From a virus: 21,435 nt of DNA. Positions 12,302 to 17,917 of the stretch are shown here, in pieces (position 1 is the first letter of the stretch; each line of letters begins with the position of its first letter). A program made the translations under genes and the position numbers. The notes beneath the pieces are model-generated. The model was not told the DNA's origin. It was given only the letters and a program-made list of their open reading frames with translations, and made no database searches. The stretch spans positions 1-21,435 of the IMG/VR virus record IMGVR_UViG_3300042327_001120; one strand, given 5' to 3'.

Positions 12302-12535
12302 ATGATCAACCGATATCCCGGACAATGCGTCCAATGTCACGAATACGTTCCCTCAGGCCTTGGCACCGTCACCAAGCGCGGCCGTGTCTGGCGCATAGAC
12401 TGCAACGCTTGCACTGGAAACATGCCGGAGGAATCCGGTCTTGTATGCGTCAAGACTTCATCCGGCTGGACTGGCACCCGCAATGCACGCGGCCGTTGTG
12501 AAGACGCACCGTGCTGCGGATGCTGCACTTTCTAA
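12302..12535 (+). CDS. Zinc-ribbon-like Cys-rich protein, 77 aa
   Basis: A 77-residue protein with ten cysteines. CVQC (9-12) and CNAC (34-37) separated by 21 residues form a likely zinc ribbon, with a basic strand-rich middle (GTVTKRGRVWRIDC). A second Cys-rich end, CEDAPCCGCC (66-75), may bind another metal. Zinc ribbons of this size usually bind nucleic acid or other proteins. It follows the Gp88-like gene with an 87-base leader containing direct repeats. Function unknown. Confidence 0.68.
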   Translation: MINRYPGQCVQCHEYVPSGLGTVTKRGRVWRIDCNACTGNMPEESGLVCVKTSSGWTGTRNARGRCEDAPCCGCCTF

Positions 12536-12554
12536 ATCCCAACGCATCAAAACT

Positions 12555-12974
12555 ATGGCAACCCTAAGCAAAAACGGCCGAGAGCTTGCGCGCTTCGATC
12601 AGCTCAAAACTTCCTATTCCATCCGTTCAAACGGGAAAGTTCTTCGAAACGAAGGATTTGGTTGGAAAGTCTGTACCCTTAAGGAAGGCTGGACGCTAGA
12701 AACCTTCCGCGCGCGCCTCGAGGAGATTGAGTCTAAGGTTTCCGAATCTTACCGTATTTACCGCGCGGCCGTTCAGGCGGAATTCCCGCTCCCGGTTCGT
12801 TGGCAATATCTCACCCTGTCCGATTTACTAGGCGACGATCTGGACGGAATTTATTCGGATCTTCAAGACCGCCACATTTACACGGATCTGGACACCCTGC
12901 GCGAGCTTCACGACCTCCACCAAGCCTATCGCGCGGAATTCGAAGCGCGCAAAACGGGAAAGGTTACCGCTTGA
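12555..12974 (+). CDS. Conserved-type phage protein, 139 aa, unknown function
   Basis: A 139-residue protein. The frame is open from 12441, but the ATG at 12555, after the zinc-ribbon stop and a G-poor leader, removes a large overlap and begins with a compact N-terminus (MATLSKNGRELARFDQLKTS, then YSIRSNGKVLRNEGFGWKVC). The N-terminal 45 residues are beta-rich; 50-85 and 105-135 are charged helices (FRARLEEIESKVSESYRIYR; DTLRELHDLHQAYRAEFEAR). No catalytic motif is seen. It ends in TTGA, where the TTG may start the next gene. Confidence 0.65.
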   Translation: MATLSKNGRELARFDQLKTSYSIRSNGKVLRNEGFGWKVCTLKEGWTLETFRARLEEIESKVSESYRIYRAAVQAEFPLPVRWQYLTLSDLLGDDLDGIYSDLQDRHIYTDLDTLRELHDLHQAYRAEFEARKTGKVTA

Positions 12975-13153
12975 AACTTGTGGAATTCCTACGCGCGCGC
13001 GCCTTCGAAGAGCCTTTCATCATGCATGCCGAAAAGTGGCAGTTCGTCACGATCAGACGCGCGGACGGGGCGGAGGACATTGGTGTCTACCGCTTCGCGA
13101 CGGACTTGTGTTACGACTATTCGGACTTTCGCGCGCTCTTCAACCTGTCCTAA
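12971..13153 (+). CDS. 60-aa small protein with TTG start
   Basis: A 60-residue frame. The start is proposed at a TTG that overlaps the upstream TGA by four bases (TTGA), giving MKLVEFLRARAFEEP. Two strands (KWQFVTIRRADG, DIGVYRFATDLCYDYSDFRA) follow. A GTG at 12980 is the alternative start. The frame is open far upstream inside the previous gene, but that part is a shadow. It has no recognisable family. It belongs to a row of small genes that probably act on host functions. Confidence 0.5.
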   Translation: MKLVEFLRARAFEEPFIMHAEKWQFVTIRRADGAEDIGVYRFATDLCYDYSDFRALFNLS

Positions 13154-13173
13154 ACCATCAAATCAAATCCATC

Positions 13174-13443
13174 ATGCAGGCAATCCACACAAAATATCTT
13201 CCCGCAACCGATAGCAACGGTTCACGCATTAAAGCAAAGTGTGCGCGCGGTTCTATCGTGATTCCATTCCCGCACGAATTGACAGGCGACGAAACCCACC
13301 GCGCGGCAGTTCTCGCGCTTGTGACTCGTTTCCTAGATGAAGATTCGGCCAAAGGCAGGCCCCGCGAAACCAATTTTTGGAACCGCACTTTCGTAAGCGG
13401 TTCGCTCCCCGACGGTTCAATGGCGCATGTTTTCCTAAGCTGA
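13174..13443 (+). CDS. 89-aa small phage protein, unknown function
   Basis: An 89-residue protein: MQAIHTKYLPATDSNGSRIK, then AKCARGSIVIPFPHELTGDE, then a helix (AAVLALVTRFLDED) and a strand-rich end (FVSGSLPDGSMAHVF). The ATG is preferred over in-frame upstream codons because it follows a gap with the G-poor leader CATCAAATCAAATCCATC. This sequence type (IHTKYLPAT, with a later GSLPDG and VF) looks like a recurring small protein of plasmid and phage accessory regions, but no function is known. Confidence 0.66.
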   Translation: MQAIHTKYLPATDSNGSRIKAKCARGSIVIPFPHELTGDETHRAAVLALVTRFLDEDSAKGRPRETNFWNRTFVSGSLPDGSMAHVFLS

Positions 13444-13528
13444 CCGCTGACCCATCCTCCGCGCGCCATGCGGCAACGCGTGACGCGAAAGGGTAGGCCA
13501 ATCTATCCGCAGCAATCAATCCACCCCC

Positions 13529-13738
13529 ATGCGCTACAAAATCCAACTCTCAACCTCAACCGGCGGCTGGTCAGACCTCCGCGAATCATCCGACGGCGAG
13601 AACTACGAACCGTGCCTATTCCCCACGCGGAACGCAGCCCTTGCCGCGCGCGAGGAGTTTGGCGAACTGTCCGAATTCCTCGAAACGACGCGCATCGTCA
13701 CCGCCGAAACTCCCGAAACCGAGAACATTTACGCCTGA
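13529..13738 (+). CDS. 69-aa GWSDL-type small protein
   Basis: A 69-residue protein. KIQLSTSTGGWSDLRES, then FPTRNAALAAREEF, matches the gene at 15611 (KIQISGAIGWSDLKE, FSSRKEADRAAKEL) in both segments and spacing, so they are diverged paralogues. The predicted fold is two or three strands followed by one helix. No catalytic residues are apparent. The 85 bases before it are GC-rich and contain the word TCCGCAGCAAT (13506-13516), which also occurs at 11414-11424. The start has a CAATCAATCCACCCCC leader without a Shine-Dalgarno sequence. Confidence 0.65.
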   Translation: MRYKIQLSTSTGGWSDLRESSDGENYEPCLFPTRNAALAAREEFGELSEFLETTRIVTAETPETENIYA

Positions 13739-13744
13739 AATCCC

Positions 13745-13981
13745 ATGAAATACAGAATCGGATACAATCATACCTCGCCCGAGTTTGCGTCTTCCTATGC
13801 TGACGCGCGGAAAGCGGTCCGACAGGAAGCTCGGACGCGCCGCATGATCGGCATGTCGGTCCGCCTCCGCTCGGTCAAATGCGACGACGGCGAATACCTC
13901 TACCTATCAACCGCCGATCTTCGCCAAGATTGCGACGGTTCGCGCGCCTTCGCGGTCATCTCCAAAAACTCCAACGCCTAA
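13745..13981 (+). CDS. 78-aa small phage protein, unknown function
   Basis: A 78-residue protein: MKYRIGYNHTSPEFASSYAD, a basic helix (ARKAVRQEARTRRMIGMSVR), then strands (LRSVKCDDGEYLYLSTADL). Strand-helix-strand small proteins like this often come in groups in phage early regions. It lies 6 bases after the previous stop and 7 before the next start. No family recognised. Confidence 0.62.
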   Translation: MKYRIGYNHTSPEFASSYADARKAVRQEARTRRMIGMSVRLRSVKCDDGEYLYLSTADLRQDCDGSRAFAVISKNSNA

Positions 13982-13988
13982 GAACCCA

Positions 13989-14303
13989 ATGAAATCCCAT
14001 ACCCCCGCCCCTTGGCTTGTCCGATTCGAAGAGGATCGATTCGACTCGAAACTGTCTGTCCTTGAGGTCATCGATGGAAGCGAGGCTTCATTAGATCATC
14101 CGCAGGGCGAGCTTGTCCTTGCGCGAGTCAATGTCAGCGCGTTTGCGCCGCACATGGATGAGCCGCTTGCAAATGCGACGCTCATCGCCTCCGCCCCCGA
14201 TCTTCTCTCCGCGCTTGAACGTCTCACGCATCCAATGGCCGACGACGACGACCTAGACTACGCGCGCGAGGTAATCGCCAAGGCGAGGGGAGGCCAGCTA
14301 TGA
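13989..14303 (+). CDS. THTPAPW-type phage protein, 104 aa
   Basis: A 104-residue protein with the typical start HTPAPWLVRF and the segment NATLIASAPDLLSALERL (about 72-89), the signature of a widespread phage and prophage protein of unknown function (usual form: HTPGPW, then NARLIAAAPELLEAL). It is normally found in early, host-interaction regions. The end overlaps the next small gene by ATGA. A strong GAGGGGAGG ribosome site for that next gene lies inside its last codons. Confidence 0.75.
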   Translation: MKSHTPAPWLVRFEEDRFDSKLSVLEVIDGSEASLDHPQGELVLARVNVSAFAPHMDEPLANATLIASAPDLLSALERLTHPMADDDDLDYAREVIAKARGGQL

Positions 14304-14440
14304 AAGTCTACTGGACAGCCTACTACGGCAAATTCCGAAAAAGCGAGTACACGTTTCAGGGCCGCAACGCCAAGCGCGACGCGTATCGACTGGTCAAACG
14401 ATTCGGCGGACGTGTGGTTCGTGAGAAAGGCCAGCCATGA
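14300..14440 (+). CDS. 46-aa basic small protein
   Basis: A short frame giving 46 residues: MKVYWTAYYGKFRKSEYTFQ, then GRNAKRDAYRLVKRFGGRVV and REKGQP. Both ends are ATGA junctions with neighbours and a GAGGGGAGG ribosome site precedes the start, so coding is likely. The aromatic/basic composition (two strands plus a helix) could bind nucleic acid. Function unknown. Confidence 0.65.
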   Translation: MKVYWTAYYGKFRKSEYTFQGRNAKRDAYRLVKRFGGRVVREKGQP

Positions 14441-14628
14441 AGAAACACATTCACAAACCAAGGACATTTATCACTCGCTGTTTCGCTGGTCCGGTTGATT
14501 CAAATCGCCCGAATCCACGCGCGCACGGCTGGGCGACGGTCAAGCAAGTCTGCCCTTGCGGCGCATGGCGCATGGTCAACGTGAACCAAAAGCAAAAGGA
14601 AGTCGGACATTGGCAAACCGAGCAGTAA
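14437..14628 (+). CDS. 63-aa protein with CPCG motif
   Basis: A 63-residue protein: MKKHIHKPRTFITRCFAGPV, then TVKQVCPCGAWRMVNVNQ. One CxCG motif plus an earlier Cys and His residues could hold zinc, but too few ligands are visible to be sure. The order (AHGWATVKQVCPCGAWRM) resembles small phage proteins of unknown function. It starts at an ATGA junction with an AAAGG ribosome site. Confidence 0.63.
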   Translation: MKKHIHKPRTFITRCFAGPVDSNRPNPRAHGWATVKQVCPCGAWRMVNVNQKQKEVGHWQTEQ

Positions 14629-14662
14629 ATCCCACGAATAAACCGCAAAACCGAATCAAATC

Positions 14663-15064
14663 ATGCATCCATTGCTCTTGTCCGCTCTCATTCAGGTCGA
14701 ATCAAACGGATCCGATCATGCGCGCGGCAAACACGGCGAACTTGGCGCGCTACAAATCAAATCGATCATGGTCCGCGACGTGAACCGCATCATGGGAACG
14801 CATTACGCGCACAACCAAGTCACGAATCGCGCTGTCTCAATCTTCATCGCGGAGTCCTATTTCTCGCATTACGGACGCAATCTCAGCGACGAATCTTTAG
14901 CTCGGCTCTGGCAAGGTGGGCCAAAAGCCCTTAAAAGATCATCCACGCGCGCCTATGGCCGCCGGGTCATGCGCGAGCTTGAGAAACAAACCGTCAAGGA
15001 TTCCTTGACAGTTGCGACTCGAAACAAACTCGACAGTAAAAACCCTACTTTCACCGGACGGTAA
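14663..15064 (+). CDS. Lysozyme-like (transglycosylase SLT-type) endolysin
   Basis: A 133-residue protein with a lysozyme-like fold signature: LLSALIQVESNGSDH with the catalytic Glu at 13, GELGALQI (25-32), VRDVNRIMGTHY (37-48), then FIAESYFSHYGR, LARLWQGGPKAL and the RRVMREL end. SLT-type enzymes cut the MurNAc-GlcNAc bond of peptidoglycan. No signal peptide is present, so export depends on a holin; the only holin candidates lie 9 kb away on the other strand (5110-5495), an unusual separation. It could be a virion-associated lysozyme or an early lysis-inhibition factor, but the length and the single domain fit an endolysin. The ATG follows a G-poor leader. Confidence 0.78.
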   Translation: MHPLLLSALIQVESNGSDHARGKHGELGALQIKSIMVRDVNRIMGTHYAHNQVTNRAVSIFIAESYFSHYGRNLSDESLARLWQGGPKALKRSSTRAYGRRVMRELEKQTVKDSLTVATRNKLDSKNPTFTGR

Positions 15065-15078
15065 AACCAACCAATTCA

Positions 15079-15312
15079 ATGAAACTAACCATTCAGTCCA
15101 AAACCAACGCCCAAACCATCGTTGACCTGTTCAACGCAATCATCAACGGCGAATGCGAGACGCCAGGAGTCACCCCGCTCTCGATCTACGACGACGACCG
15201 GCACATTTGCTCCCTCATAGACGCGGACGGCCATCAGATCCTTGAATTGATCATCGAACGCGAGATTGGCGACAAGCTCATGCAGATCGGCGAACCGGAG
15301 ACGCTGCAATGA
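15079..15312 (+). CDS. 77-aa acidic small protein, unknown function
   Basis: A 77-residue protein: MKLTIQSKTNAQTIVDLFNA, IINGECETPGVTPLSIYDDD, then DADGHQILELIIEREIGDK. Predicted as a strand, a helix and two further strands with an acidic surface. An acidic small early phage protein could imitate DNA or bind host enzymes, but there is no direct evidence. It overlaps the next gene by ATGA. Confidence 0.62.
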   Translation: MKLTIQSKTNAQTIVDLFNAIINGECETPGVTPLSIYDDDRHICSLIDADGHQILELIIEREIGDKLMQIGEPETLQ

Positions 15313-15614
15313 TCGACCGCAAACAATTCTACCGCAACCTATCCGAAACGGCTCTTGTGCAGGCTAGCACGATGCCGCTTAAGGAGTTGATCGAGAATCT
15401 CGAATCAGTCGCGCACATGATGCATTCACCAATGCTCCGCGAGGCGGCGAACCGGCTCCGCAACGCTGATTGCGCGGCAACAATACTGGAGGACTCGCTT
15501 TTCTACGCGCGGATGTACCGCGACACGACCATCGAGGGCGATAATCGGCGGAGAATGCTGATCGACGATGCGGAGACGGTTTGCTCGATAATCCGAAAGG
15601 GAGGGTGCCAATGA
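15309..15614 (+). CDS. 101-aa helical protein, unknown function
   Basis: A 101-residue, mostly helical protein: FYRNLSETALVQAS, then PLKELIENLESVAHMMHSPM, then LREAANRLRNADCAATILED, and a basic end. It begins at an ATGA overlap and ends in a second one; the GAGGG ribosome site of the next gene lies in its last codons. No family is recognised. Confidence 0.6.
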   Translation: MIDRKQFYRNLSETALVQASTMPLKELIENLESVAHMMHSPMLREAANRLRNADCAATILEDSLFYARMYRDTTIEGDNRRRMLIDDAETVCSIIRKGGCQ

Positions 15615-15856
15615 TCCGCAATCAATTCGCACCGCCCAAATTCAAGATCCAGATCAGCGGCGCGATTGGCTGGTCCGATCTGAAGGAGCGAGTGGTCCGA
15701 TTCGAGACGGTCGAATTCTCCTCGCGCAAGGAGGCGGATCGGGCGGCCAAGGAGTTGAACCCCGGCGAGTACACGCAAGGTCGGATTCGGGTCGTGCCGT
15801 TCGAGATGGCGGAGGACTACGATGTTTATCCGACGCCCGAAAGGTCCAAGCCATGA
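15611..15856 (+). CDS. GWSDL-type small protein, paralogue of 13529-13738
   Basis: An 81-residue protein. KFKIQISGAIGWSDLKERVV and FSSRKEADRAAKELNPGEYT align with the gene at 13529 in sequence and order; the C-terminus differs (RIRVVPFEMAEDYDVYPTPE). The ATG at 15611 overlaps the previous stop; the earlier in-frame ATG at 15581 would overlap more and is rejected. An AGGGAGG ribosome site lies 7-8 bases upstream. Function unknown. Confidence 0.67.
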   Translation: MIRNQFAPPKFKIQISGAIGWSDLKERVVRFETVEFSSRKEADRAAKELNPGEYTQGRIRVVPFEMAEDYDVYPTPERSKP

Positions 15857-16110
15857 GCGACATTCGAGATAGACTGGCCGAAATCGATCCTGACCTGCTT
15901 CTCATGGACGGATTCGATGACTGCATCATCGGCATCTGCGAGTCGTTCGGGAGCGTCCCGGTCGTCGCCTACGATTACGAAAGGGTGTTGGCCAACCTTC
16001 AAGCGAGCGGTATGACCTACGAGGAAGCAGTCGAGTACCATGAATTCAACCAAGCCGGAGCATACGTCGGCGAGCAGACTCCGGTGTTCATTCACCGCGT
16101 AGAAAGTTAG
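15853..16110 (+). CDS. 85-aa acidic protein, conserved phage type
   Basis: An 85-residue acidic protein: MSDIRDRLAEIDPDLLLMDG, FDDCIIGICESFGSVPVVAY, DYERVLANLQASGMTYEEAV, then EYHEFNQAGAYVGEQTPVFI. The pattern (DPDLLxxDGFDDCIIG, YDYERVLxxL, EFNxxGAYVGExTP) is one I recognise from many phage and prophage genomes, always annotated as of unknown function. It starts at an ATGA junction and is the last gene of the early small-gene row. Confidence 0.75.
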   Translation: MSDIRDRLAEIDPDLLLMDGFDDCIIGICESFGSVPVVAYDYERVLANLQASGMTYEEAVEYHEFNQAGAYVGEQTPVFIHRVES

Positions 16111-16227
16111 ATGTCCCGTCGGCCACCATTCCACTGCCAAAACTAGGTCGTCCGACCGATTCGATTCTAGCGCACCCAAACCCATGTCCGCTGTCATCAC
16201 ACCATCCAGCAATCAAAACGCATCAGC

Positions 16228-16357
16228 GCGTCGTTTAGAGCGTTTGAGCGGCATTCAAGTCGAGCGATTGAGCGACGCATCTTCTTCTTTTTCATCCCGA
16301 ACGGTTGCGACACCGCCCTCAAAGGCGGGGAGCAAGCATACCGTTTTCGGGATGAAA
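16228..16357 (+). ncRNA. Candidate structured RNA before the early-operon terminator
   Basis: The 368 bases from 16111 to 16478 hold no convincing gene. Within them, GCGTCG (16228-16233) pairs with CGACGC (16273-16278). TTTCATCCCGAA (16290-16301) then pairs perfectly with TTCGGGATGAAA (16346-16357). Inside that 12-bp stem, CGGT/ACCG, TGC/GCA and CCGCC/GGCGG (16313-16317, 16324-16328) continue the hairpin with small bulges. A terminator follows at once. This may be a small RNA or a 3' UTR protector; no known RNA family is recognised. Confidence 0.5.
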
Positions 16358-16400
16358 CCACCCCTCCTTGGGTTTTTAATCCCAAGGGGGGTTTCATTTT
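16355..16400 (+). terminator. Rho-independent terminator of the early operon
   Basis: CCTTGGG (16366-16372) and CCCC (16361-16364) pair with CCCAAGG and GGGG (16381-16391) around an 8-base loop, with one unpaired T, and TTTCATTTT follows. ATGAAACC (16352-16359) is also complementary to GGTTTCAT (16390-16397), which would compete with the upstream 12-bp stem. Confidence 0.82.
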
Positions 16401-16423
16401 AGTGAAATAGATAGTGCGTGTAG

Positions 16424-16470
16424 CTAACCGTGGAAGAGTTGAATCTAACCGAGAAAATGGAAATCTAACT
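16424..16470 (+). repeat. Three CTAAC words at about 20-bp spacing
   Basis: CTAACCG occurs at 16424-16430 and 16445-16451, and CTAACT at 16465-16470. The 21- and 20-base spacing puts all three on the same helix face upstream of the next transcript, as expected for activator or repressor sites. Confidence 0.45.
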
Positions 16471-16478
16471 TCCGGGCC

Positions 16479-16507
16479 TTGACAATGGTCGGTATGAACC
16501 GCAGACT
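16479..16507 (+). promoter_or_regulatory. Possible promoter inside the 16485 start region
   Basis: A perfect TTGACA (16479-16484) lies 17 bases from CAGACT (16502-16507), a weak -10 box. The start site would be near 16514, 3-4 bases before the in-frame ATG at 16518. The promoter is uncertain because the -10 matches the consensus at only three positions. Confidence 0.35.
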
Positions 16508-17021
16508 AGAGTTCGTTATGAGCTATTTACCATCAGGAAAAACACCAAGAACGATGTTCAGCCAGATGCCACCAAAGCGGCACGATCTGGACCCCAGCAA
16601 GTCGGAAGTTCTGGCCTACATCGGACAGGAGATGGGTTGCGACTTGGCGGCGGCGATACGGGCGTTCAATTCGATGCGGCATCCGAAGTGTCGGGTGCTG
16701 GTGTTCGACAAGATTGAGCGGCAGTGGAAGGGCTGCGAATTCCGACCGAGCGATGCGGAGACAAGCGAGCTGTCGATCATCCGTGAGCATCGCGCTTTTG
16801 AGCGGCAGCTAGCCGTTCTGAAGTCAACCGTGCGCCGGTTACAAGATGATGTTGAAGGCCTCAAGCGGAAGAATGCAAAGCGAAGCAAGGGCAAGAGGGG
16901 CGATGATAGGAAAGCGGGTGAGCCAGCCGACGAACCCGCTGAAGAGCAACCCGTGGAATCAACCGAACCTTCTTTGGCCGACGAGTTTGCACGACTCTTT
17001 CCGCAGTATTCTTCGAAATAA
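16485..17021 (+). CDS. Coiled-coil protein at head of replication block
   Basis: A 178-residue protein from the ATG at 16485; ATGs at 16494 and 16518 (MSYLPSGKTPRTMFSQ) are in-frame alternatives, and the last would fit a leaderless transcript. Residues 30-90 are a compact mixed region (SEVLAYIGQEMGCDLAAAIR, then CRVLVFDKIERQWKGCEF). A coiled coil at about 105-130 (AFERQLAVLKSTVRRLQDDV) is followed by a very basic then acidic low-complexity tail. Function unknown. First gene after the structured RNA region, so probably a replication or regulatory factor; that is inference. Confidence 0.62.
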   Translation: MVGMNRRLEFVMSYLPSGKTPRTMFSQMPPKRHDLDPSKSEVLAYIGQEMGCDLAAAIRAFNSMRHPKCRVLVFDKIERQWKGCEFRPSDAETSELSIIREHRAFERQLAVLKSTVRRLQDDVEGLKRKNAKRSKGKRGDDRKAGEPADEPAEEQPVESTEPSLADEFARLFPQYSSK

Positions 17022-17039
17022 CCCAGAAACCAACAGACT

Positions 17040-17486
17040 ATGGAAACCGATAAACTCACACAACTTGAACAAAATTTTGCAACGCTTGCCGGTTTCGTCG
17101 AGCGAGCAACCAAGAGTTTAGGCAGGATCGAAAAAACTTTGAAGGAGCATGAACGCAAGATCGATGAAGCGTTACAGCGTTCGTCCTATCAGGAGGACGA
17201 CGACGACTCTTGCGAAGGCTTCGGCCCGAAGCCAGAGCGGCAACCGTTCAATCCGAACGCCGAAACGTACACCCTGGAACTCCGCAACGGCCCGTACACG
17301 ATCCGACGCGACGACGGCGAATCCGATAAGGAATGGCAACGGCGCAAGGATCATCTCATGGATCAGCGCGTGACGTTCCTCAATGGCAGCGGCGTGAACG
17401 GAACACCGGAGCAGGTGGCCTACCTCCAAAGAATCGAACAACGACTAGGCCGAAAAATTTTTGAAAATCCTCTTGCAACGACTTGA
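17040..17486 (+). CDS. Phage protein with N-terminal coiled coil, unknown function
   Basis: A 148-residue protein. The N-terminus (METDKLTQLEQNFATLAGFV, ERATKSLGRIEKTLKEHERK) forms a coiled coil up to about residue 45, followed by an Asp-rich link (QEDDDDSCEGF). The C-terminal 80 residues (TYTLELRNGPYTIRRDDGES, DKEWQRRKDHLMDQRVTFLN) are mixed strand-helix and charged. No motif of a known enzyme. It lies 18 bases after the previous stop and is followed by a structured 100-base gap. Confidence 0.62.
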   Translation: METDKLTQLEQNFATLAGFVERATKSLGRIEKTLKEHERKIDEALQRSSYQEDDDDSCEGFGPKPERQPFNPNAETYTLELRNGPYTIRRDDGESDKEWQRRKDHLMDQRVTFLNGSGVNGTPEQVAYLQRIEQRLGRKIFENPLATT

Positions 17487-17532
17487 GACGACTGCAACAC
17501 TACGTCCGCAACGATGACAATTTTTTGGCAAC
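17475..17532 (+). repeat. Spaced GCAAC words before the structured leader
   Basis: GCAAC occurs at 17475, 17494, 17508 and 17528, spaced 19, 14 and 20 bases, the last within the 5' arm of the hairpin at 17526. The spacing is irregular, so iterons are possible but weakly supported. Confidence 0.3.
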
Positions 17533-17605
17533 TGGGCGTAGAGCGTGTTGAGGTAACACGACAGGGTGTTTTGGATTTCACCCGTGATTGATCACCCAGT
17601 TGCCA
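17526..17605 (+). ncRNA. Candidate three-helix RNA leader before the HTH gene
   Basis: TGGCAACTGGG (17526-17536) pairs perfectly with CCCAGTTGCCA (17595-17605). Inside, CGTGTT/AACACG (17544-17549, 17555-17560) and GGGTG/CACCC (17564-17568, 17579-17583) form two further hairpins, giving a three-way junction. CACG (17557-17560) could instead pair with CGTG (17583-17586), so two folds compete. It lies 15 bases before the TTG at 17621. It could be a regulatory leader, a protein-binding site or part of an origin; no known family is recognised. Confidence 0.5.
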
Positions 17606-17620
17606 TCCCCCTTTTCAAAC

Positions 17621-17917
17621 TTGAAAGTCTACACCGCCAAAGCCACAGCAGCGATGCTCCAAATCTGCACCGAGACGCTAAGGCGAATCGTTCGCAACGA
17701 CGGCATCCAGCACAGGAGAATTGGCCGACGAATCCTTTTCACGGAAGCCGACATCGCGGCGATTCTTGAGAGTCGAGCAATGACCGGAGCTGTGAATCCA
17801 TACGCAGCCAAGAAACCAAAACAGCAGATAGAGAATACAAATGAGCAACAACCTACAAACCAACCTGACGGTAGCAGTGCCGTCTCAAACGCAATCGCTG
17901 GCAACGACCAGCACTGA
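17621..17917 (+). CDS. Excisionase/MerR-type helix-turn-helix protein
   Basis: A 98-residue protein beginning at TTG (MKVYTAKATAAMLQICTETL, then RRIVRNDGIQHRRIGRRILF, then TEADIAAILES). Residues 3-50 are a winged helix-turn-helix of the HTH_17/excisionase type: YTAKATAAMLQI, TETLRRIV, then a basic wing RRIGRRILF. Such proteins bind DNA as recombination or transcription factors. The tail is polar (KQQIENTNEQQPTNQP). TTG at 17588 is rejected because it lies in the structured leader; ATG at 17654 would cut the HTH. It overlaps the annealing-protein gene by 77 bases and probably regulates this block. Confidence 0.68.
   Translation: MKVYTAKATAAMLQICTETLRRIVRNDGIQHRRIGRRILFTEADIAAILESRAMTGAVNPYAAKKPKQQIENTNEQQPTNQPDGSSAVSNAIAGNDQH

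Noticed and set aside
12009-12501. Alternative plus-strand frames over the Gp88-like and zinc-ribbon genes
   Set aside because: They overlap two genes with clear Cys patterns and give Arg/His-rich, low-complexity products.
16184-16402. 72-codon plus-strand frame in the 16.2 kb gap
   Set aside because: It runs through the 12-bp hairpin and the terminator, and its product has no recognisable character; the RNA structure explains the sequence better.
17588-17620. Upstream TTG start for the HTH protein
   Set aside because: It would start inside the 3' arm of the three-helix leader and add residues outside the HTH fold.
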